Positions 27,130-35,766 of a stretch of 64,000 nt of DNA are shown here, piece by piece. The translations under genes were made by a program, and so were the position numbers. Under the pieces are notes generated by a model, which had not been told where the DNA came from, ran no database searches, and saw only the letters and a list, made by a program, of their open reading frames with translations. The DNA is from Actinomycetes bacterium (GTDB lineage Bacteria > Actinomycetota > Acidimicrobiia > Acidimicrobiales > Acidimicrobilacustridaceae), in NCBI GenBank assembly GCA_029782145.1, contig JAKOVH010000013.1:124001-188000 (forward strand), written 5' to 3'. The first letter of the stretch is position 1. Each line of letters begins with the position of its first letter.

Positions 27130-29205
27130 CTACCCACGGTGCTCAGCCGCCGGCCCCGCCGTCACGGGCGTCGGCACGAGGTGGGGCGGCAGCACGTCGT
27201 AGCCCGCCGGCTCGGTGGCGAAGCGCCCGGCCCCGCCGGTGATGGCGCGCAGGTCGACGGCGTAGCGGTTGAGCTCGGCTGCCGGGACCACCGCGTGCAG
27301 GACGGTCTCGCCCTCGTCGCCCGGGCTGCTGCCCTGCACCCGGCCCCGCCGCGACGACAGGTCACCGAGGACCTCGCCCTGCAGGTCGCTCGGCACGGTG
27401 ACGTCGAGCCGCACGATGGGCTCGAGCGCCACCGGGCTGCCGTTGGCCAGCGCCTCGCGCAGGGCCAGCCGGGTGGCGCCCTTGAACGCCATCTCCGAGG
27501 AGTCGACGGGATGGTGCTTGCCGTCGACGCAGCGCACGCGGATGTCGACCACCGGCAGGCCCAGCGCCCCCGCCTCCGCCATGGTCTCCACGACGCCCTT
27601 CTCGACGGCGGGGATGTACTGGCGGGGGATGGCGCCCCCGACGACCTCGTCGACGAACTCGAGGCCGGCGCCGCGCTCGCGCGGCTCGACGACGAGGGAG
27701 ACCACGGCGAACTGCCCGTGGCCGCCGCTCTGCTTCTTGAGCTTGCCTTCGGCGGCCCCCGTGGCGGTGATGGTCTCTCGGTAGGGGATGCGCACTTCGT
27801 CGGTGCGCACCTCGACCCCGAACTTGCGCGACAGGCGCTCGAGGGCCACGGCCAGGTGCAGCTCGCCCTGCCCGCCCAGCTGCGTCTGGTGGACCTCGTC
27901 GTCGCGCCGCAGCACCAGGCTGGGATCGTCCTCGACCAGGCGGTGCAGTGCCGTGGCGAGCTTGTCCTCGTCGCCCGCCGACGCGGCGGCCACCGCCACC
28001 CAGTACACCGGCTCCGGCGGCGGGGGCGTGGGCACCACCACGGGGGTGCCCTTGGGGGCCAGCGTGTCGCCGGTGGAGGTGGCGCCGAGCTTGGCCACTG
28101 CGGCGATGTCGCCGGTGGGCACCTCGGCGACCTCGAGGTGCTCCTTGCCGCACAACGTGAACAGGCCGTGGAGGCGCTCGTCGGTGCCGGTGCGGGGGTT
28201 CACCAGGTGGTCGTCGGCGCGCACGGTGCCCGACAGGACGCGGAACATGGCCACCTGGCCCACGAACGGGTCGGCGCTGGTGCGGAACACCTGCACCAGC
28301 GGCGGGCCCGACGGGTCGGGGGTGACCGTGGTGGTGGTGTCGCCGGCGAGCACCTCGATCGGGGGGCGGTCGAGCGGCGAGGGGCCGATCTCGCAGATGA
28401 AGTCGGCGAGGCGGTCGATGCCGATGCGCTCGCTGGCCGACCCGCACACCACCGGGAACACCGTGGCGTCGTCGACACCTCGGGCGAGGGTGTGCTCGAG
28501 CTCCTCGACGGAGGGGACGTCACCCGCCAGGTAGCGCTCCAGCTGCTCGTCGTCGCCCACGACGATGCCCTCGACGAGGTTGTCGTGGATCTCGTGCTCG
28601 CGGTCGACCATGTCGTCGGGGATGGGCCCGCTGGTGCGCTCGCCGCCGTCGTAGAGGTGGGCGGTGTCGGAGAGGAGGTCGGCGACGCCGTGGAAGAGGC
28701 CCTCGGCGCCGATGGGCAGCTCGAGCGGGGCGACGCCGGCGCCGAAGGCCTCGCGCAGCTCGGCCAGCGTGCCGTCGAACGACGAGCGGTCCCGGTCGAG
28801 CTTGTTCACGAAGACCATCCGGGGCACGCCCAGGCGGGCCGCCTCCCGCCACAACCGCCGGCATCCGGGCTGCACGCCGTCGACGGCGCTCACCACGAAC
28901 ACCGCCAGGTCCGCGACCCGCAGCGCCATCTCGGCGTCACCCAGGAAGTCGGGCGACCCGGGGGTGTCGAGCAGGTTGATCTTGTGGCCCTTCCACTCGA
29001 ACGGTGCCAGCGCCAACGACAGCGACACGCCGCGCCGCTGCTCCTCGGGCTCGAAGTCGCACGTGGTCGTGCCGTCCTCGACGCGACCGGGGCGGCTGAC
29101 GGCACCGGCCTCGGAGAGCAGCGCCTCGGCCAGGGTGGTCTTGCCGGTTCCGCCGTGGCCGACGAGCGCGACGTTGCGGATGGATCCCGGTGCGAACGAC
29201 CGCAT
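27130..29205 (-). CDS. EF-G-like GTPase (EF-G2/FusA2 type)
   Basis: 691 aa, the length of EF-G. G1 GHGGTGKTTL, a G2 region EDGTTTCDFEPEEQRRG, G3 DTPGSPDF and G4 NKLDRD are followed by EF-G domains II-V (LGGQGELHLAVALERL and QSGGHGQFAVV are recognisable). Unlike canonical EF-G, which has DTPGHVDF, the catalytic His after DTPG is Ser here. This fits the EF-G2 branch, whose mycobacterial member I recall being reported as inactive in ribosome-dependent GTP hydrolysis. The role is unknown, perhaps regulatory. ATG at 29205 has GGGAGGT just upstream. Confidence 0.88.
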   Translation of the reverse strand: MRSFAPGSIRNVALVGHGGTGKTTLAEALLSEAGAVSRPGRVEDGTTTCDFEPEEQRRGVSLSLALAPFEWKGHKINLLDTPGSPDFLGDAEMALRVADLAVFVVSAVDGVQPGCRRLWREAARLGVPRMVFVNKLDRDRSSFDGTLAELREAFGAGVAPLELPIGAEGLFHGVADLLSDTAHLYDGGERTSGPIPDDMVDREHEIHDNLVEGIVVGDDEQLERYLAGDVPSVEELEHTLARGVDDATVFPVVCGSASERIGIDRLADFICEIGPSPLDRPPIEVLAGDTTTTVTPDPSGPPLVQVFRTSADPFVGQVAMFRVLSGTVRADDHLVNPRTGTDERLHGLFTLCGKEHLEVAEVPTGDIAAVAKLGATSTGDTLAPKGTPVVVPTPPPPEPVYWVAVAAASAGDEDKLATALHRLVEDDPSLVLRRDDEVHQTQLGGQGELHLAVALERLSRKFGVEVRTDEVRIPYRETITATGAAEGKLKKQSGGHGQFAVVSLVVEPRERGAGLEFVDEVVGGAIPRQYIPAVEKGVVETMAEAGALGLPVVDIRVRCVDGKHHPVDSSEMAFKGATRLALREALANGSPVALEPIVRLDVTVPSDLQGEVLGDLSSRRGRVQGSSPGDEGETVLHAVVPAAELNRYAVDLRAITGGAGRFATEPAGYDVLPPHLVPTPVTAGPAAEHRG

Positions 29206-29281
29206 GGCGACCTCCCGTGGTGGTCCGGCCCTCGGAGGGCCTCCGCCGCCGAGCGTACGTCCGCTTCCGGGGCCGTGCTGC

Positions 29282-29287
29282 TACCGT
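29282..29287 (+). promoter_or_regulatory. putative -10 box of the pgsA-pimA operon
   Basis: TACCGT, about 100 bases of leader before pgsA. It is divergent from the EF-G2-like gene. Confidence 0.35.
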
Positions 29288-29384
29288 GAGCCGGTCACCG
29301 GACACGCGTCGTGGCCGGCACCCCCAGGTGTCCTCGCAGTCCAGCACGCAGCAGTCCACCGCAACCCAGGGTGCCCCCCCACGC

Positions 29385-29390
29385 AAGGAG
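29385..29390 (+). promoter_or_regulatory. Shine-Dalgarno site deciding the pgsA start
   Basis: AAGGAG abuts an ATG at 29391 with zero spacing but lies 6 bases before the in-frame ATG at 29397, so the second ATG is preferred. Confidence 0.6.
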
Positions 29391-29396
29391 ATGGCC

Positions 29397-30080
29397 ATGC
29401 TCGACGGACGCTGGCGGACGAGCATCGAGAAGGGTCTCAAACCCGTGGGCGCCAAGCTGCGCCGCACGGGCATCACCGCCGACGTCCTCACCACGACCGG
29501 CATGGTCATGGCCGCTGGCGCCGCTGTCGCCATCGCCACCGGGCACCTGTCGCTGGGCCTGCTGCTGCTGATCCTCACCGGCCTCCCCGACGCCCTCGAC
29601 GGCGCCGTCGCCAAGGCGGCCGGCACCGCCGGGCCCCGAGGCTCGTTCTTCGACTCGGTCGCCGACCGCGTCTCCGACACCTTCCTGCTCGGCGGGGTGG
29701 CGTGGTACCTCGCCTCCACCCGGCCGGGGCTGCTGGCGCTGCTGCCCATGGCGGTGCTCGGCGCGTCGCTGATCATCTCTTACGAGCGGGCCAAGGCCGA
29801 GTCGCTCGGCTTCAACGCCAAGGGCGGGATCATGGAGCGTGCCGAGCGCACGATCCTGCTCGGGCTGGGCCTGCTGTTCGAGGCGCTGCTCGTGCCGGTG
29901 CTCTGGCTCATGTTGGGCCTCACCCTCGTCACGGCCGTGCAGCGCTTCGTGAAGGTCTGGCGTCAGGCGTCGCAGGAGCGGCCAGCGGTGCTCACCACCC
30001 GGCGGGCGTCGCGCCGGCGGGCGGCTCGCTCCGCCTCCACCGTCTGGCGCCAGAACCTGCAGGCGCGCCGCCGGCGATAG
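29397..30080 (+). CDS. pgsA: CDP-alcohol phosphatidyltransferase (PI-phosphate synthase type)
   Basis: 227 aa, about five transmembrane helices. The family motif D-x2-D-G-x2-A-x(n)-G-x3-D-x3-D reads DALDGAVAKAAGTAGPRG followed by SFFDSVADRVSD, complete with all acidic residues. By position next to the acyltransferase and pimA it corresponds to mycobacterial PgsA1, which makes phosphatidylinositol phosphate from CDP-diacylglycerol and inositol phosphate. The basic C-terminus (RRASRRRAARSAS) is cytoplasmic. It is followed after 7 bases by the acyltransferase. Confidence 0.9.
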   Translation: MLDGRWRTSIEKGLKPVGAKLRRTGITADVLTTTGMVMAAGAAVAIATGHLSLGLLLLILTGLPDALDGAVAKAAGTAGPRGSFFDSVADRVSDTFLLGGVAWYLASTRPGLLALLPMAVLGASLIISYERAKAESLGFNAKGGIMERAERTILLGLGLLFEALLVPVLWLMLGLTLVTAVQRFVKVWRQASQERPAVLTTRRASRRRAARSASTVWRQNLQARRRR

Positions 30081-30087
30081 GGCACCG

Positions 30088-31047
30088 GTGGCCCTCGATC
30101 TGGTCACCAGCGGGTACCGCGCCGCGGCGGCCTACTCCCGCGCCGTGCCACGGCCCCTCGCCGACCTGACGGCCAAGGGGATGAGCCGCGCCGCGGCCAC
30201 CGTGTCGGCCGAGCGGCGGATGCTCGTGGGGCGCCACCTCCGACGGGCCCGGCCCGGCCTGTCCGGGCGCGCCCTCGACCGCGCCGTCGACGCCACCTTC
30301 GACAGCTACGCCCGCTACTGGGTCGACTCGTTCCGGCTGCCCCAGCTCTCACCCGCCGAGGTCGACTTCCACTTCGGCGTCGAGGGCTTCCGCCACATCG
30401 CCGAGGCGCAGGCCCGAGGCCGCGGCACCATCCTGGCCCTGCCGCACCTCGGCGGATGGGAGTGGGCCGGGTTCTGGCTGACCCAGGTGATGGGCGTCCC
30501 GATCACGGTGGTGGTCGAACCGCTCGAGCCGCCGGGGCTGTTCGAGTTCTTCGTCGAGTTCCGACGCCAGCTCGGCATGGAGATCGTGCCGCTCGGCGCC
30601 AACGCGGCGGCCGACGTGCTGCGGGCGCTGAAGGCGGGCAAGGTCCTGTGCCTGCTCTCCGACCGCGACATCGGCGGCGACGGCGTGGAGCTCGACTTCT
30701 TCGGCGAGACCACCACCCTGCCGGCCGGTCCGGCCACGCTGGCGCTGCGCACCGGCGCGGCCCTGCTGCCCGTCGGGTGCTACTTCGACGGCGCCCACGG
30801 CCACCACGCCGTGGTCGAGGCGCCCGTGCCCGCCGAGCGCCAGGGGCGGCTGCGGGCCGACGTCGCCCGCGTCACGGGGGTGCTGGCCGAGCGGCTGGAA
30901 GGCCTGATCCGGGCCGCTCCCGAGCAGTGGCACCTCCAGCAACCGAACTGGCCGAGCGACTACCTCGCCCTCGAGGCCATCGGCAAGCCCCACCCCCGAC
31001 CGGCGGTGGGCCCCTCGGCGCGCCCACCCGCCGACCCGGTGGGCTGA
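30088..31047 (+). CDS. phosphatidylinositol mannoside acyltransferase
   Basis: 319 aa, GTG start. Lysophospholipid acyltransferase (LABLAT/HtrB) fold. LALPHLGGWEWAG carries the HX4(D/E)-type catalytic motif (His, then Glu), and LLSDRDIGGDGVELDFFGE is the conserved downstream block. The order pgsA, acyltransferase, pimA matches the mycobacterial genes that acylate PIM, supporting the assignment. It is peripheral on the cytoplasmic face of the membrane. Confidence 0.9.
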   Translation: MALDLVTSGYRAAAAYSRAVPRPLADLTAKGMSRAAATVSAERRMLVGRHLRRARPGLSGRALDRAVDATFDSYARYWVDSFRLPQLSPAEVDFHFGVEGFRHIAEAQARGRGTILALPHLGGWEWAGFWLTQVMGVPITVVVEPLEPPGLFEFFVEFRRQLGMEIVPLGANAAADVLRALKAGKVLCLLSDRDIGGDGVELDFFGETTTLPAGPATLALRTGAALLPVGCYFDGAHGHHAVVEAPVPAERQGRLRADVARVTGVLAERLEGLIRAAPEQWHLQQPNWPSDYLALEAIGKPHPRPAVGPSARPPADPVG

Positions 31048-31050
31048 GCG

Positions 31051-32127
31051 GTGCGCATCGGGTTGGTCTGCCCCTACAGCCTCACCCTGCCGGGCGGTGT
31101 GCAGGGCCAGGTGCTCGCCCTGGCCCGGTCGCTGCGCCAACTCGGCCACGAGGTGCGCGTCCTCGGCCCCTGCGACGGGCCGCCCCCCGACTCGGGCGTC
31201 ACGCCGCTCGGCGACAGCCTGCCCACCGCGGCCAACGGCTCGGTCGCGCCGATCGCCCCTGACCCCTCGGCCCAGCTGCGCACCATCCGTGCCCTGCGCG
31301 ACGAGCGCTTCGACGTCGTGCACCTCCACGAACCCCTCGCCCCCGGCGTCACCCAGACCGCCCTGCTGTTCAAGTCCCAGCCCCTCGTGGGCACGTTCCA
31401 CGCCGCGGGGGAGAGCGCCGCCTACCGCTGGCTCAACCCGGTGGTGCGGTGGCTCGCCGGCAAGCTCGACCTGCGCTGCGCGGTGTCCACCGACGCCATG
31501 GCCATGGCCAGACGAGCCGTGGGCGGCAGCTACGAGCTCGTGTTCAACGGCGTCGAGCTGGCCCCCTTCGCCAAGGCCACCCCGTGGCCCGGTGACCACC
31601 CGACGATCTTCTTCCTGGGCCGTCACGAGCCCCGCAAGGGGCTGGCCGTGCTGCTCGAGGCGATGGGCGAGCTGCCGGCCGGGGTGCGGCTGTGGGTGGG
31701 CAGCGACGGGCCGGAGACGCCGGTGCTGCGCCAACGGGTGGCGGGCGACGTGCGGATCCAGTGGCTGGGGCGCATCTCCGACGACGAGAAGGTCCGGCGG
31801 TTGAAGGCGGCCGACGTGTTCTGCGCCCCGTCGCTGCACGGCGAGTCGTTCGGGGTGGTGCTGCTCGAGGCCATGGCGGCGTCGACCGTCGTGGTGGCGA
31901 GCGAGCTGCCGGGCTACGCCAACGTCGCCCGAGCCGATCGCGACGCCCTGCTCGTGCCTCCCGGCGACCCGGTGGCGCTGGCCGCCGCGCTGCGGCGGGT
32001 GCTCGGCGAGCCCGATCTGGCGGCCCGGCTGGTGGCCTCCGGCGAGCAGCGCGCCGCGCAGTTCTCGATGGACCACCTGGCCGAGACCTACGTCGGGCTC
32101 TACGAGCGGGTCGTCCACCGCCGATAG
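31051..32127 (+). CDS. pimA: GT4 mannosyltransferase, PimA type
   Basis: 358 aa, GTG start 3 bases after the previous stop. Transfers mannose from GDP-mannose to phosphatidylinositol. The N-terminal loop PYSLTLPGGVQGQVLALAR is the PimA GGVQ motif; LVGTFHAAGES, FLGRHEPRKGLAVLLEAM (donor site) and HGESFGVVLLEAMA (E-x7-E) are GT4 landmarks. The sixth residue of the context, with the acyltransferase upstream, makes PimA the best call. Confidence 0.92.
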   Translation: MRIGLVCPYSLTLPGGVQGQVLALARSLRQLGHEVRVLGPCDGPPPDSGVTPLGDSLPTAANGSVAPIAPDPSAQLRTIRALRDERFDVVHLHEPLAPGVTQTALLFKSQPLVGTFHAAGESAAYRWLNPVVRWLAGKLDLRCAVSTDAMAMARRAVGGSYELVFNGVELAPFAKATPWPGDHPTIFFLGRHEPRKGLAVLLEAMGELPAGVRLWVGSDGPETPVLRQRVAGDVRIQWLGRISDDEKVRRLKAADVFCAPSLHGESFGVVLLEAMAASTVVVASELPGYANVARADRDALLVPPGDPVALAAALRRVLGEPDLAARLVASGEQRAAQFSMDHLAETYVGLYERVVHRR

Positions 32128-32130
32128 GCT
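32125..32130 (+). promoter_or_regulatory. putative -10 box overlapping the pimA stop
   Basis: TAGGCT spans the pimA TAG stop and could start a transcript about 28 bases before the next GTG at 32165. Confidence 0.35.
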
Positions 32131-32164
32131 CGGCGCCGCCCAGCTCCCCGACCCAAGGCCTTGC

Positions 32165-32986
32165 GTGACCGCCACCGCCGAGCACTCGCCTCCCCGAACC
32201 CGGTACCTCGTCGCCGCCTCGGTCGTGCCGCTGGTCGCGCTGGGCGTGATCGTCACCGCGGTCCTGGTGCTCGTCGCCGGCCTGTGGGGCCTGCTGGCCG
32301 GGCTGGTCCTCACCGCCGTCGTGGTGGCGCTGCGGGCCCGGGTCCTCACCTCCGGGGTGCGGCGGCGGGTCCTCGCCGAGCTCGGCGCCCGCCCGGCCGA
32401 CCTCCAGCACGACGCCCGGTTGGTGAACCTCGCCCAGGGGCTCTCGGCCACCAGCGGCGTGCCGGTGCCCGACCTGTTCGTCGTCGACGACCCGGGCGCC
32501 AACCTCCTGCTCGTCGGTGAATCCCCGGCCGCTCCCGCCCTCGTCGTCACCACCGGCCTGCTCGACGCCCTCGACCGCATCCAGCTCGAAGGGGTGGTCG
32601 CCCGGGCCTACGCCGAGCTGCGCCAGGGCGACCTGCCGGCGACGTCGGTCGCGGTCGGTGCGGTCGCCCGACCGGCGGTCCTGCTCGCTCGGGGTGGGCC
32701 GGCGGCGGCGGTGCTGCGGCCCTTCGCCGGGCCGCTGCGGGTCGGCTACGAGCACGTCGCCGACCACGACCGCGACCTCCTCCTCGACCGGGCCGCGGTC
32801 GCCCTCACCCGCTACCCGCCCGGTCTGGCGGGGGCCCTCGAGCAGCTCGAGCGCGCCGGCACGGTCGTCCGGCGACCCGACCCCACCACCGCGCACCTGT
32901 GGCTCGCCGACCCCGGCGCGTCCGTCCCCGGTGCACCGTCCCGTCCCGCGCTCGACCTGCGCATCGAGGCCCTGAGGTTGCTGTGA
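32165..32986 (+). CDS. M48/HtpX-like membrane protein lacking the zinc motif
   Basis: 273 aa, GTG start. Two N-terminal transmembrane helices (about residues 15-55), then a domain following HtpX-type M48 peptidases: PDLFVVDDPGANLLLV, LVVTTGLLDALDRIQLEGVVARAYAEL and, near the C-terminus, a helix DLLLDRAAVALTRYPPGLAGAL. In active enzymes the position of ARAYAEL is HExxH and a distal Glu completes zinc binding; neither His is present. It is therefore probably a pseudopeptidase with a scaffold or regulatory role. It lies within the pimA-DUF3048 run and overlaps the next gene by 4 bases (GTGA). Confidence 0.75.
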   Translation: MTATAEHSPPRTRYLVAASVVPLVALGVIVTAVLVLVAGLWGLLAGLVLTAVVVALRARVLTSGVRRRVLAELGARPADLQHDARLVNLAQGLSATSGVPVPDLFVVDDPGANLLLVGESPAAPALVVTTGLLDALDRIQLEGVVARAYAELRQGDLPATSVAVGAVARPAVLLARGGPAAAVLRPFAGPLRVGYEHVADHDRDLLLDRAAVALTRYPPGLAGALEQLERAGTVVRRPDPTTAHLWLADPGASVPGAPSRPALDLRIEALRLL

Positions 32987-34083
32987 CCACCCGACACCGT
33001 GCTGCCACCGCGCTGGCCGCCCTGCTCCTGCTCGTCCCCGTCGCCGCGTGCTCGGGGAAGGACGACGCCGAGGCGCCCCCCGACACGGCCGAGGCCGGCA
33101 CCACCACCGTGCCGGAGCTGCCACGATTCCCGCTCACCGACCTGCCTGCGGCCGACGCCGCCACCGCCGGCAACCATCCGGCGGTCGTGGTCAAGATCGA
33201 CGACGGCGTCCACTCGAGGCCCCAGACCGGTCTGAACCAGGCCGACATCGTGGTGGAGGAGGAGGTCGAGGGCGTCACCCGCCTCGCCGCGGTGTTCCAC
33301 TCCCAGCTGCCCGACGTGGTCGGCAACGTGCGGTCGGCCCGGTCGAGCGACATCGACATCGTCGACGCCTTCTCCCGGCCCCTGTTCGCCTGGAGCGGCG
33401 GCAATCCGGGCGTCACGGCCGCGGTGCTGCAGGCCGAGCGCGACGGCGTGCTCACCAACGCCTCGTTCGACGCCGCCACGCCGGCGTACTTCCGCTCGAA
33501 CGACCGGCCGGCGCCCTACAACCTCTACGTGCACCCCGGCCAGCTGCTCGAGCTGCGCGCCCCCGAGGGCCAGGGCGCCCCGTCGCCGCTGTTCACCTAC
33601 CGGGCCGACGGGGCCGCCCTGCCCACCAGCGCGCTGCCGGCGTTCGGGGTCAGCGTCCCGTTCACGCCGAACGCCCGGGTGAGCTACGCCTGGGACGCGG
33701 AGCGCAAGGGCTGGGACCGCTTCCAGGTCGACGGCGAGCACGCGCTGTCCGACAGCGCGTTCGTCGACGCCGACGGGGTGCAGGTCGCCCCCGCCAACGT
33801 GGTGGTGCTGGTGACGCCCTACGGCACCAGTCCGGCCGACAGCCGCTCGCCGATGGCGCTGACGGTGGGGGAGGGCGACGCCTACGTCTTCACCGACGGC
33901 GCCATGGTGGCCGGGCGGTGGGTCCGCCCCGACGCCGCCAAGCCCTGGCAGCTGCTCGACGGCTCCGGCGCGCCCATCGCGCTGACTCCGGGCCGGACCT
34001 GGGTGGAGCTGCCCCGGGTGGGCACCGAGGTGGCCGTCATCGACCAGCCCACCGCCCAGGCGCTGCTCGGCGTGCGCCGGTGA
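32983..34083 (+). CDS. DUF3048 (YerB-like) lipoprotein
   Basis: 366 aa, GTG start overlapping the previous stop. Lipobox VAACS near residue 23, then a DUF3048 N-domain: NHPAVVVKIDDGVHSRPQTG, ADIVVEEEVEGVTRLAAVFHSQ and VGNVRSARSSDIDI are characteristic. A C-domain ends in PGRTWVELPRVG. Function unknown; relatives are secreted lipoproteins of Gram-positive bacteria. Tight coupling to the M48-like gene suggests that the pair works together at the membrane. Confidence 0.85.
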   Translation: MTTRHRAATALAALLLLVPVAACSGKDDAEAPPDTAEAGTTTVPELPRFPLTDLPAADAATAGNHPAVVVKIDDGVHSRPQTGLNQADIVVEEEVEGVTRLAAVFHSQLPDVVGNVRSARSSDIDIVDAFSRPLFAWSGGNPGVTAAVLQAERDGVLTNASFDAATPAYFRSNDRPAPYNLYVHPGQLLELRAPEGQGAPSPLFTYRADGAALPTSALPAFGVSVPFTPNARVSYAWDAERKGWDRFQVDGEHALSDSAFVDADGVQVAPANVVVLVTPYGTSPADSRSPMALTVGEGDAYVFTDGAMVAGRWVRPDAAKPWQLLDGSGAPIALTPGRTWVELPRVGTEVAVIDQPTAQALLGVRR

Positions 34084-34150
34084 CGGGTCGATGACCGTGC
34101 TGGTCACGCGAGCGGCGGAACCCGCTTCGTCAGCCCGCCACCCCCGCCCG

Positions 34151-34156
34151 TAGACT
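34151..34156 (+). promoter_or_regulatory. putative -10 box of pdxS (leaderless)
   Basis: TAGACT ends 7 bases before ATG at 34164. Confidence 0.55.
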
Positions 34157-34163
34157 CGGACCC

Positions 34164-35072
34164 ATGGCTGACCAGTTCACCGAAGGGCTCGTGGCGCGCG
34201 AGACCGGCACCCAGCTCGTCAAGCGGGGCCTGGCCGAGATGCTCAAGGGCGGCGTCATCATGGACGTCGTCGACCCCGAGCAGGCCCGCATCGCCGAGGA
34301 CGCCGGTGCCGTGGCGGTCATGGCCCTCGAGCGGGTGCCGTCCGACATCCGCCGCGACGGCGGCGTCGCCCGGATGAGCGATCCGGAGATGATCGAGGGC
34401 ATCAAGGCGGTCACGACCGTGCCGGTCATGGCCAAGGCCCGCATCGGCCACTTCGTGGAGGCCCAGATCCTCCAGGCCCTCGGCGTCGACTACGTCGACG
34501 AGTCCGAGGTGCTCACCCCTGCCGACGAGACCCACCACATCGACAAGTGGGCCTTCACCGTGCCCTTCGTGTGCGGGGCCACCAACCTCGGCGAGGCCCT
34601 GCGCCGCATCTCCGAGGGCGCCTGCATGATCCGCTCCAAGGGCGAGGCCGGCACCGGCAACATCGTCGAGGCGGTGCGCCACCTCCGCACGATCCTCGGC
34701 GACATCCGCAAGGTCACCCAGGCCGACTCCGCCGAGCTGTTCGACTGGGCCAAGCGCCTGCAGGCGCCTCTGCCGCTGGTGCAGGAGATCGCCGAGACCG
34801 GCACCTTGCCCGTGCCGCTGTTCTGCGCCGGTGGCATCGCCACCCCCGCCGACGCCGCCCTCGTGATGCAGCTCGGTGCCGAGGCGGTGTTCGTCGGCTC
34901 GGGCATCTTCAAGAGCGACGACCCCGCCACCCGGGCCAAGGCCATCGTGGAGGCCACCACCAACTTCCGCGACGCCGACATCCTCGCCAAGGTCAGCCGC
35001 GGGCTCGGTCCGGCGATGCCCGGCCTCGAGATCGGCTCGCTCGACACCAAGCTGGCCGATCGCGGCTGGTGA
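34164..35072 (+). CDS. pdxS: pyridoxal 5'-phosphate synthase PdxS subunit
   Basis: 302 aa, full length. Builds PLP from ribose 5-phosphate, glyceraldehyde 3-phosphate and ammonia on a (beta/alpha)8 barrel that forms dodecamers. [43 protein letters not shown] (Lys for imine formation) and [13 protein letters not shown] are all conserved. Works with PdxT, encoded just downstream. Confidence 0.97.
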   Translation: MADQFTEGLVARETGTQLVKRGLAEMLKGGVIMDVVDPEQARIAEDAGAVAVMALERVPSDIRRDGGVARMSDPEMIEGIKAVTTVPVMAKARIGHFVEAQILQALGVDYVDESEVLTPADETHHIDKWAFTVPFVCGATNLGEALRRISEGACMIRSKGEAGTGNIVEAVRHLRTILGDIRKVTQADSAELFDWAKRLQAPLPLVQEIAETGTLPVPLFCAGGIATPADAALVMQLGAEAVFVGSGIFKSDDPATRAKAIVEATTNFRDADILAKVSRGLGPAMPGLEIGSLDTKLADRGW

Positions 35073-35124
35073 GCGGCCGGCCACCCGCCGAGCGCTGACG
35101 TGGACGCCCCGACGGAGCCTCCAG

Positions 35125-35712
35125 GTGCAGGCCCCCGTGGTCGGCGTGCTCGCCCTGCAGGGCGCCTTCGCGCTGCACGTGCGGGCGCTGGAGCGGCTGG
35201 GGTCGGTCGCCGTCGAGGTGCGCACCCCGCCTGAGCTGGCCGGCGTCGACGGGCTCGTCCTGCCCGGCGGGGAGTCGACGACCATGTCCAAGCTGCTCGA
35301 CGCCAACGGGCTGTTCGAGCCGGTGGCCGAGCGGCTGGCCGAGGGCATGCCCGCCCTGGGCACCTGCGCCGGCATGATCCTGCTGGCGCGGGAGGTCCTC
35401 GACGGGCGGGCCGACCAGCGCAGCTTCGGCGCCGTCGACATCACCGTGCGCCGCAACGCCTTCGGCCGCCAGGTCGACTCGTTCGAGGCCGACCTCGAGG
35501 TCGCCGGCCTGCCCGAAGCGCCGGTGCACGCGGTGTTCATCCGCGCCCCGGTCGTCGAGGACGTCGGCCCCGGCGTCGAGGTCCTCGCCCAGGTCGACGG
35601 GGGTCGCCCCGTCGCCTGCCGCCAGGGACGGGTGCTCGTCACTTCGTTCCACCCGGAGCTCTCGCCGGACCTGCGGGTCCACGAGCTGTTCCTCCGAGAG
35701 CTGGCAGCATGA
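35125..35712 (+). CDS. pdxT: pyridoxal 5'-phosphate synthase glutaminase subunit PdxT
   Basis: 195 aa, GTG start. Glutamine amidotransferase of the PLP synthase. [16 protein letters not shown] opens the fold; [22 protein letters not shown] (nucleophile Cys) and the C-terminal [13 protein letters not shown] (His and Glu of the triad) are intact. It passes ammonia to PdxS. An upstream GGAG at about 10 bases supports the GTG. Confidence 0.95.
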   Translation: MQAPVVGVLALQGAFALHVRALERLGSVAVEVRTPPELAGVDGLVLPGGESTTMSKLLDANGLFEPVAERLAEGMPALGTCAGMILLAREVLDGRADQRSFGAVDITVRRNAFGRQVDSFEADLEVAGLPEAPVHAVFIRAPVVEDVGPGVEVLAQVDGGRPVACRQGRVLVTSFHPELSPDLRVHELFLRELAA

Positions 35713-35766
35713 CGCGCCCGTCGGTCACGCTGTCGTCGTCCGATCGTCGCCAAAGGGGTTCCTGAG

